From: a candidate division WWE3 bacterium CG08_land_8_20_14_0_20_40_13
GTDB taxonomy: Bacteria > Patescibacteriota > WWE3 > 0-14-0-20-40-13
Length of the DNA stretch: 36,297 bases
Direction of reading: 5' to 3'
Assembly (NCBI GenBank): GCA_002774285.1
Contig: PEYT01000021.1
Span: forward strand, 1-36,297
In this document: positions 31,604 to 36,297 of the stretch, piece after piece
Numbering within the stretch: the stretch's first letter is position 1
Layout: every line of letters begins with the position of its first letter
Notes under the pieces: model-generated
The model's database searches: none
What the model was told of the DNA's origin: nothing
Seen by the model: only the letters and a program-made list of their open reading frames with translations
Program-made: the position numbers and the translations under genes

Positions 31604-32170
31604 ATGACTGCATTTTCCGCGTATTTGGAGTCCCCAAAAAATGTTTCGTTTGAATCCCAAGAAAAGGGGGAAACTATCCTTTTTCTTTTAAGGCGCCACT
31701 GGTTTACCAACATCCGTTGGGTTCTTTTTGGCGCTCTCCTTCTAGTCTTTCCATTTTTTTACAGAATCATCCTATCCGGGGACACTCTATTTTCCTCCCT
31801 CCCCTATAAGTATTCCGTGGTAGGTGGGATTATTTGGTACCTCTTTTCTTTTCTTTTTATTCTGGAGAATTATCTAATTTGGTATTTTAATGTTTATATA
31901 ATCACCGACAGAAGAGTTATTGATACCGACTTTTATGGAATTATCCACAAAAATGTTTCCGAAGCCCCGCTTAGAAATATTGAGGATTCCACCTACGATG
32001 TAAGCGGGATTTTCCCAACAATTTTTAACTTTGGAAACATAAAAATTCAAACGGCCGCCGAGGCTCCGGAATTTGAATTTGAATGGGTGCCAAATCCGGC
32101 GTATGTTCATGATAAATTAAACGACCTCATTACTTATAATGTAAAAAAATTCGCCGGAAGGCATAGATGA
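31604..32170 (+). CDS. Bacterial PH (bPH2/YdbS-like) domain membrane protein
   Basis: The protein has 188 residues. Two hydrophobic segments (IRWVLFGALLLVFPFFYRI and the stretch around 80-100) are followed by a C-terminal bacterial PH domain. That domain shows the usual strand order: NVYIITDRRVIDTDFYGI, EAPLRNIEDSTYDVSGIF and FNFGNIKIQTAAE. Such proteins are found at the membrane but their ligand is unknown. The gene is first in an apparent three-gene operon, and its stop overlaps the next start by four nt (ATGA). Confidence 0.8.
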   Translation: MTAFSAYLESPKNVSFESQEKGETILFLLRRHWFTNIRWVLFGALLLVFPFFYRIILSGDTLFSSLPYKYSVVGGIIWYLFSFLFILENYLIWYFNVYIITDRRVIDTDFYGIIHKNVSEAPLRNIEDSTYDVSGIFPTIFNFGNIKIQTAAEAPEFEFEWVPNPAYVHDKLNDLITYNVKKFAGRHR

Positions 32171-32439
32171 CCATGTCTAATTCAAACGGTCTTGATTTAT
32201 CACTCGTGTTTCCGGTTAGTTTTGGAAATGTCGTTATTGATCCATGGGTGATAGCTGAAGTTTTTTTGGTGGCATCGCTTTTTGTGTATTGCGCTTACGC
32301 CAGTCTTGTGGTATGGCAAGTGTATATCATGTCGGAAACAATTTCCACGCCGATCTCGCCATATCTTAAGTCGTTTGCTTGGTTACATTTGGTCTTGGCA
32401 CTTTCGTTATTCGCTTCTGTGATTTTTTATTGGATTTAG
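32167..32439 (+). CDS. Small two-helix membrane protein (90 aa), unknown function
   Basis: I do not recognise the family with certainty; small proteins of this kind are common in Patescibacteria. Two transmembrane helices are visible: WVIAEVFLVASLFVYCAYAS and LHLVLALSLFASVIFYWI. They are joined by a short loop (SETISTPISPYLKSF). The ATG at 32167 overlaps the previous stop. A second ATG at 32173 is an equally possible start. It lies between the PH-domain and the degenerate PP2C protein, so the three may form one membrane assembly (inference). Confidence 0.65.
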   Translation: MTMSNSNGLDLSLVFPVSFGNVVIDPWVIAEVFLVASLFVYCAYASLVVWQVYIMSETISTPISPYLKSFAWLHLVLALSLFASVIFYWI

Positions 32440-32448
32440 ATAGTTATT

Positions 32449-33972
32449 ATGGACACCCCTTTTAATATTAGAACACAAAAAATAGAGGGCTCGAAAGAGC
32501 CGGTGGCTGGATTTTATTCCTCGGTTTTGGAGGGCGCTGGCGACTCCCGTGACGCTATGGAGCAAAGGGGGAAACTATTTGCGGTTGTTGAACTTGCGGG
32601 TGGTGAAGGTTGCGATCTAAAACTTGCCATGTCACTTGCCAAAAATACTCTTTCCGAATCCTATTTTGGAAATTTGGAAGGGACCCCCCTTTCGGCTCTG
32701 GAAAGAGCGGTTTCGGAAACTAAGGAAATAATTTCTAATCTTTCGGGAGACACGGGATCGTGTCAAATATCTATGAGTTTGGGTGCTGTAGTTTTGTGGG
32801 GCAATGTAGTTTATCTTGCCCAAATGGGAGACAATCAAACTTTGCTTTTAAGAAATTCGTCAGCGGTAACACTAGGAGAAGAAACTGGTGGCGATGTTAA
32901 GCTTCATTCTTCGGTTTTGGAAGATGGGGATGTGTTCGTTTGCGCCACAGGATTATTTTTAAGAAAATTCTCGGTCGATTTTATTTTAAAAAACAGTTTA
33001 AAAATCGAAGAAGAGATTGCGGCGTTTCAAGAAAATTTCCGCCTGTGCGCTTGCGTTATTTCGGTAAGTGGCAAGGTAGCTTTATCTCCAAGAGATTTTA
33101 TTAAAATTGCCTCTCCAATATCCCAAAGAAGCAAAGGATTAAATAAGCGGGCAAAAATTGCTCTTTTATCGTTTGCTTTTGCAACAATTCTTTCCGCAGG
33201 CGTGTACAGCATCAACAAAGTAAAACCCTTTGCGGGATCCGCACGAAAAGAGGTCGGAAAAGAGGTTGTCACAATTTCCGAAATCGTAAAGGAAAAAGAA
33301 ATAAATTACGCCAAACCCATCTTTGAATACGCGGGGCTTAGCGATATTACAGTATCCAAAGTATTCGTGGATGGAGAAGAAATTAAAGCTGTGGATTTTA
33401 AGGCTGGCAAACTGTGGACCTTGGAAAAAGACGGGACAAAAGTAAAATCGGAGGATATTACGGGGCTTGTAGAACAATTGCCAGAAAATTATAGCGGGCT
33501 TGCGCCATATCTTGGCAACTGGTACGCTCTTTCTCCCCCACTTAATAAAATTGTCAAAATTACAGTAGGTTCCGGCGGATTTACCGCAAGTGACTGGCTA
33601 AAAGAAGAAGGCATAGACCTTTCAACATCGGAGGATTTGGCGGTGGATTACCATGTATATGTGTTGATGAGTGACGGTACCGTGATAAGGTATCTAAGCG
33701 GACAAAAAACCGCGTTTTCTTTAGTATCCGAAGACAGTAAAATGACAAACCCAACCAAAATCTTTACAAGCGCGGGTACCAAAAATTTGTATATTTGGGA
33801 TGCGGGAGAAAAAAGCGTATTTATGTTTAAAAAAGACGGAGAATTTGTAAAAAAGGCCCAAATTACAGAAAACCTTAAAGAAACGGGGGTTATGGATATG
33901 TTCGTGATTGAAGGAGATGTAACAGAGGTATATCTGTCCACGACAGCCTCTCTTTACAAATTTGAGATTTAA
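32449..33972 (+). CDS. Membrane protein with degenerate PP2C-like domain and extracytoplasmic beta-rich domain
   Basis: The protein has 507 residues. Residues 1 to about 225 follow the PPM/PP2C phosphatase strand pattern, best seen at LGAVVLWGNVVYLAQMGDNQTLLLR (compare GDSRxYLxR) and DGDVFVCATGLF (compare LCSDGLW). The metal-binding Asp of the DGxxG region is missing (VVELAGGEG), and the Asp of SDG is replaced by Thr (ATG). Catalysis is therefore unlikely. A transmembrane helix (IALLSFAFATILSAGVYSI, about 236-254) follows, then about 250 residues with repeating short strands that could be a beta-propeller. It may be a pseudophosphatase sensor; that is inference. The ATG at 32449 lies 10 nt after the previous stop. 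Confidence 0.6.
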   Translation: MDTPFNIRTQKIEGSKEPVAGFYSSVLEGAGDSRDAMEQRGKLFAVVELAGGEGCDLKLAMSLAKNTLSESYFGNLEGTPLSALERAVSETKEIISNLSGDTGSCQISMSLGAVVLWGNVVYLAQMGDNQTLLLRNSSAVTLGEETGGDVKLHSSVLEDGDVFVCATGLFLRKFSVDFILKNSLKIEEEIAAFQENFRLCACVISVSGKVALSPRDFIKIASPISQRSKGLNKRAKIALLSFAFATILSAGVYSINKVKPFAGSARKEVGKEVVTISEIVKEKEINYAKPIFEYAGLSDITVSKVFVDGEEIKAVDFKAGKLWTLEKDGTKVKSEDITGLVEQLPENYSGLAPYLGNWYALSPPLNKIVKITVGSGGFTASDWLKEEGIDLSTSEDLAVDYHVYVLMSDGTVIRYLSGQKTAFSLVSEDSKMTNPTKIFTSAGTKNLYIWDAGEKSVFMFKKDGEFVKKAQITENLKETGVMDMFVIEGDVTEVYLSTTASLYKFEI

Positions 33973-33992
33973 GCCAATTTGTAGTAGAATTT

Positions 33993-34436
33993 ATGCCTGT
34001 TATCGCGGAAAATAGAAAGGCCTATCACGAATACTTTGTAGAGGAAGAATTGGAAGCTGGAATAAAGCTTCTGGGGCACGAAGTAAAAGCATGCAAAACA
34101 CAGGGAGCATCCCTGGTTGGCTCTCATGTTAGAGTCTTTAAAGATGAAGCATATGTTTTGGGCATGAAGATTCCGGTTTTTGCTAAGGCTGGAAATGTGA
34201 CATCGTACGATCAGGAACGGACCCGCAAACTTTTAATGCGCCGAGGAGAAATAAACACAATAATTGGCGCGTTAAGCCGTAAGGGATTTACGGCAGTACC
34301 TTTAAAACTTTATACCGATCGCGATCTTATTAAAATAAAAATTGGCATTGTAAGAGGAAAGAAAGAGTATGATAAGAGGGAAGAGCTTAAGAAGAGAGAG
34401 CAGTTGAGGGAAATACAGAGGGAGGCGAAAGGATGA
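33993..34436 (+). CDS. smpB: SsrA-binding protein SmpB
   Basis: The protein has 147 residues. SmpB binds tmRNA and carries it into stalled ribosomes. The family core is clear: IAENRKAYHEYFVEEELEAGIKLLGHEVKA near the N-terminus, then GASLVGSHVRVFKDEAYVLG, YDQERTRKLLMRRGEI and GFTAVPLKLY. The basic C-terminal tail (KKEYDKREELKKREQLREIQRE) is the part that enters the mRNA channel. A TAG-rich box (33982-33990) lies directly upstream of the ATG. The tmRNA gene begins about 106 bp downstream on the same strand, forming a trans-translation pair. Confidence 0.97.
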   Translation: MPVIAENRKAYHEYFVEEELEAGIKLLGHEVKACKTQGASLVGSHVRVFKDEAYVLGMKIPVFAKAGNVTSYDQERTRKLLMRRGEINTIIGALSRKGFTAVPLKLYTDRDLIKIKIGIVRGKKEYDKREELKKREQLREIQREAKG

Positions 34437-34463
34437 GCGTTTGGTTTATCTACATACGGCCCT

Positions 34464-34497
34464 CCTTCGTTCCGACTTTAGGTCGGAACTTTGAAGG
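34464..34497. repeat. Hairpin between smpB and tmRNA
   Basis: GTTCCGAC (34469-34476) pairs with GTCGGAAC (34482-34489), and an outer CCTTC/GAAGG stem extends it with a bulge. No T-run follows. The arm text and TTTA loop recall the hairpin at 17848-17875. Confidence 0.55.
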
Positions 34498-34542
34498 GCG
34501 CTCTTTAAATGTAAATTCGCTACGCTCATTAACATTTAAATG

Positions 34543-34918
34543 GGGGATGACGGGAATCGACTGGTAAATTGTAGATAAAGGTCAAGCCGAAGATGTTAGA
34601 TACTTCGTAAAAGATGCTAACAAAAAACAATTGCTGAAAAAGCAGAACTTTCTCCTGTAGAAGCCGAATACGCCTTGGCGTACGCCTAAACAGGTGTCCT
34701 TAAATTTCTTTTTTGACGGGAATTTTTGGGCATAACCAAAGTCAAAAGCGTTGAAGTGAGAGGGTTACATCTTTCTTCAATTAGAAATTATAACCCGCGC
34801 TAGGGAGGTGTTTGTACCTTTACACACCTTGCGCGTTTCATTAAAAAGATACTAAGCTTGTAGCACATTTATCGTATCGTTTATCAACACGGGGGTTCAA
34901 CTCCCCCCATCTCCACCA
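34543..34918 (+). ncRNA. ssrA: tmRNA (transfer-messenger RNA)
   Basis: The 5' end GGGGATGACGGGAATCGAC and the 3' end with T-arm GGGGGTTCAACTCCCCC plus CATCTCC-ACCA are diagnostic. GGGGATG (34543-34549) pairs with CATCTCC (34908-34914), and CCA is encoded. It is a one-piece tmRNA of about 376 nt. The tag frame is most likely 34633-34689: AEKAELSPVEAEYALAYA followed by TAA. The tag is long and ends in ALAYA instead of the common ALAA. smpB lies just upstream, and an intrinsic terminator follows immediately. The 5' end of the mature RNA and the resume codon are inferred by analogy with known tmRNAs. Confidence 0.95.
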
Positions 34919-34937
34919 CCGCGTCAAACGCGGTTTT
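34918..34937 (+). terminator. Intrinsic terminator of tmRNA
   Basis: A CCGCG/CGCGG stem with a TCAAA loop (34919-34933) is followed by TTTT, directly after the CCA end. Confidence 0.8.
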
Positions 34938-35004
34938 CGTAGGATAGGCAAATAGTGTAATAAAAGTAGAAAGATTAACTTCTCAACATATCTAGCGGTG
35001 GTGA

Positions 35005-35041
35005 GTCGCGTCCGATCGCGTCATACGCGATCACACGCGAC
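35005..35041. repeat. Nested GC-rich hairpin upstream of the GIY-YIG gene
   Basis: The outer arms are GTCGCGT (35005-35011) and ACGCGAC (35035-35041). The inner arms are GATCGCGT (35014-35021) and ACGCGATC (35025-35032) around a CAT loop. There is no T-run, so it is not an obvious terminator. Confidence 0.65.
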
Positions 35042-35062
35042 CACCTACGAAATGTATTTTGT

Positions 35063-35365
35063 GTGAATACCGAATCACTATCCCACAAACCTAGGTTTTA
35101 TGTGTATATCCTGTTTAGTAAAAGGGACGCCGGTCTGTATATTGGTTTTACTGCTGATTTAAAAGTAAGATTAAAACAACACTCCCAAGAACAAGTTTCT
35201 TCAACAAAAAACAGAACGCCTTTAAAATTGACTCACTACGAATATTACCTAGATAAGAAAGATGCACAGGCAAGAGAAAAGTATCTAAAAAGTGGCTACG
35301 GAAGGAGGCAGATCGAAAACTTTCTCCAACATACGCCAGATTACTACAGGCCTTCCCTTCTCTAG
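35063..35365 (+). CDS. GIY-YIG domain nuclease-like protein
   Basis: The protein has 100 residues. It consists of one GIY-YIG domain: FYVYILFSKRDAGLYIGFT carries the two Tyr-rich strands, RLKQHSQ the conserved Arg, and KKDAQAREKYLKSGYGRR the Glu-containing helix. Such small stand-alone members (YhbQ-like) are common in Patescibacteria. Some are nucleases, but biological roles are mostly unknown. The annotated start is a GTG at 35063; no convincing ribosome binding site is seen. The stop overlaps a TAGACT box that may drive the following comF-like gene. Confidence 0.85.
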   Translation: MNTESLSHKPRFYVYILFSKRDAGLYIGFTADLKVRLKQHSQEQVSSTKNRTPLKLTHYEYYLDKKDAQAREKYLKSGYGRRQIENFLQHTPDYYRPSLL

Positions 35366-35376
35366 ACTATAAGATA

Positions 35377-36129
35377 ATGAAATCGCCACGCCCCACAATC
35401 ACAACTTTTTATTCAAGTGTTAATAACCTGTTCAAGCGGGCTTTTGAGTTGCTGTCTGATCTTCTTTTTCCCGCTTTTTGCGTGGGATGCAAAAAAGAAG
35501 GCCAGTTTCTTTGTCCTTCATGCGAATCGAAAATTGACTATTTTACAAAAGAGATCTGCATTGTTTGTCAAAAACCTTCCATAAAAGGCTTTACTCATCA
35601 CACTTGTGCAACAAAATTTACTCCAGAAAGAATCTATTCGGTTTTTTTCTACCACGGCATTGTGCGAAAAGCGATCCTTTCCGCCAAATACGGCAAAGCA
35701 TATAAAGCGCTGGATCCCCTGATTGACATATTCTCGGAGAGTATCGCGGAGTCTGGAGTAGATTTTGGACTGGAATCAATTGTCATCCCAATCCCCCTTC
35801 ACTTTTTAAGAAAAATAGATCGTGGCTATAATCAAGCAGAGTATATCGCTGATCGCCTTGCAAAATATTTTCACCTTAAGATTGATACGACAGCCCTAAA
35901 AAGGCAAACCTTCACATCAAAACAAGCCAAGCTAACAAAAGTGGAAAGAAAAAGGAATGTGGAAAATGCATTTGTCGTTTCCGCTGACAGAGTGTCCCAA
36001 GTCAAAGGAAAAGATATTGTTCTTGTGGACGATATTGAAACTTCGGGAGCGACAATGCTTTCTGCCTCCAAAGCCCTAAAACAAGCCGGTTGCAGATATA
36101 TCTATTGTATCGCTTTTTCTAAAGACTGA
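35377..36129 (+). CDS. comF: ComF-family phosphoribosyltransferase-like protein
   Basis: The protein has 250 residues. The N-terminal part carries zinc-ribbon cysteine pairs (CVGCKKEGQFLCPSC and CIVC). The C-terminal domain is a type I phosphoribosyltransferase fold: IPIPLHFLRKIDRGYNQAEYIA and the PRPP-binding motif IVLVDDIETSGATM. In naturally competent bacteria ComF supports uptake and processing of transforming DNA; elsewhere its role is unclear. The ATG at 35377 begins 11 nt after the GIY-YIG stop. No other competence genes are in the window. Confidence 0.92.
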   Translation: MKSPRPTITTFYSSVNNLFKRAFELLSDLLFPAFCVGCKKEGQFLCPSCESKIDYFTKEICIVCQKPSIKGFTHHTCATKFTPERIYSVFFYHGIVRKAILSAKYGKAYKALDPLIDIFSESIAESGVDFGLESIVIPIPLHFLRKIDRGYNQAEYIADRLAKYFHLKIDTTALKRQTFTSKQAKLTKVERKRNVENAFVVSADRVSQVKGKDIVLVDDIETSGATMLSASKALKQAGCRYIYCIAFSKD

Positions 36130-36145
36130 AATTGGTTGCCCTTTC

Positions 36146-36154
36146 TGCTAAAAT
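36146..36154 (+). promoter_or_regulatory. Extended -10 promoter of the tRNA gene
   Basis: TGCTAAAAT ends 11 nt before the mature tRNA 5' end, leaving a leader of about 5 nt. It repeats the TGC-TAnnnT pattern seen before protein genes. Confidence 0.6.
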
Positions 36155-36165
36155 TGTCTTATCTT

Positions 36166-36241
36166 GCCCCCATAGCTTAATGGATAGAGCATTGCGTTGC
36201 GGACGCAAAGGTTAGAGGTTCGAGTCCTCTTGGGGGCACCA
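36166..36241 (+). tRNA. tRNA-Arg (anticodon GCG)
   Basis: The cloverleaf is complete. Acceptor GCCCCCA pairs with TGGGGGC. The anticodon stem TTGCG/CGCAA encloses the loop TTGCGGA, so the anticodon is GCG, reading CGC and CGU. The T-arm is AGAGG-TTCGAGT-CCTCT, and CCA is encoded. Most bacteria read these codons with an ACG tRNA edited to ICG. Confidence 0.93.
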
Positions 36242-36297
36242 TTTGGGAAATTGCGAAATCGTTGGGTGTGGCGCTCGCGTCGCCGCCGCCCGATGCG
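36242..36297. other. Window end, GC-rich tail without a recognisable gene
   Basis: The last ~28 bases are strongly GC-rich (GCGTCGCCGCCGCCCGATGCG at the edge region), unlike the rest of the window. I see no coding frame or RNA. It could be the start of a palindromic element or a contig-end artefact. Confidence 0.3.

Noticed and set aside
35377-36129. Part of a natural competence cluster
   Set aside because: Only a ComF-like protein is present. No comEA, comEC, dprA or pilus gene occurs in the window.
1-36297. Recoded UGA (Gly), as in Gracilibacteria/Absconditabacteria
   Set aside because: UGA ends genes cleanly here (for example UDG and the GT4 gene), and no conserved frame is interrupted by UGA.

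Overview
The window looks like a chromosomal stretch from a Candidate Phyla Radiation (Patescibacteria) bacterium, most likely in or near Microgenomates/Katanobacteria. The base composition is moderately AT-rich. Genes are packed tightly with frequent 4-nt overlaps. Several membrane proteins are of a kind typical of these lineages: a DUF4012 protein, a coiled-coil SpoIID/LytB protein, a bacterial PH-domain protein and a PP2C-like membrane protein. TGA and TAG both act as stops, so the code is standard (table 11). The taxonomic call is inference from gene content, without any database search.

Layout. 1-1923 (minus): the 5' part of a phosphoribosyltransferase gene cut by the window edge, a COG2509-type FAD oxidoreductase and a small orphan ORF with its own promoter and leader. 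2064-9142: a BpsA-SpeD polyamine fusion, a degenerate SDR/DUF4012 membrane protein, gltX, a rhomboid protease and a MurG-like glycosyltransferase. 9143-10328: a gene-poor stretch with a possible structured RNA, then a REP-associated tyrosine transposase (RAYT) between two identical inverted hairpins. 10372-14971: a YdjM-like membrane protein, a WecA/TagO-like phosphoglycosyltransferase, a QxxRW glycosyltransferase 2, TatD and a small membrane protein. 14996-20089 (plus): a UvrD-type helicase with a RecB/AddB-like nuclease domain, the SpoIID protein and RNase HI. 20095-25478 (minus): RNase J, family 4 uracil-DNA glycosylase, a Lon-type AAA+ protein without protease domain, a zinc-ribbon membrane protein and a PolA-like 5' nuclease. 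25509-31584 (plus): an FN3-like protein, a GT4 glycosyltransferase, mutM, recF and a polytopic membrane protein. 31604-36241 (plus): PH-domain protein, small membrane protein, degenerate PP2C protein, smpB, tmRNA, a GIY-YIG protein, a ComF-type phosphoribosyltransferase and tRNA-Arg(GCG).

Functional themes are DNA repair and recombination (helicase-nuclease, UDG, 5' nuclease, MutM, RecF, TatD), RNA turnover and ribosome rescue (RNase J, RNase HI, SmpB plus tmRNA) and cell-envelope or glycan synthesis (MurG-like, WecA-like, GT2, GT4, SpoIID). They are interleaved and do not form one dedicated system.

The most unusual points are as follows. (1) The BpsA-SpeD fusion has lost the catalytic cysteine and the usual cleavage-site residues of SpeD. 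(2) Many genes carry a TAnnnT -10 box, often preceded by TGC, only 6-7 nt before the start codon, which indicates leaderless transcripts; one divergent pair has two such boxes abutting back to back. (3) Short in-frame minisatellites and palindromes sit inside conserved genes. (4) A complete RAYT/REP module is present. (5) Three homologues of well-known enzymes look partial or inactive: a protease-less Lon, a pseudo-SDR and a pseudo-PP2C. (6) The tmRNA tag ends in ALAYA. (7) The arginine tRNA has a GCG anticodon.
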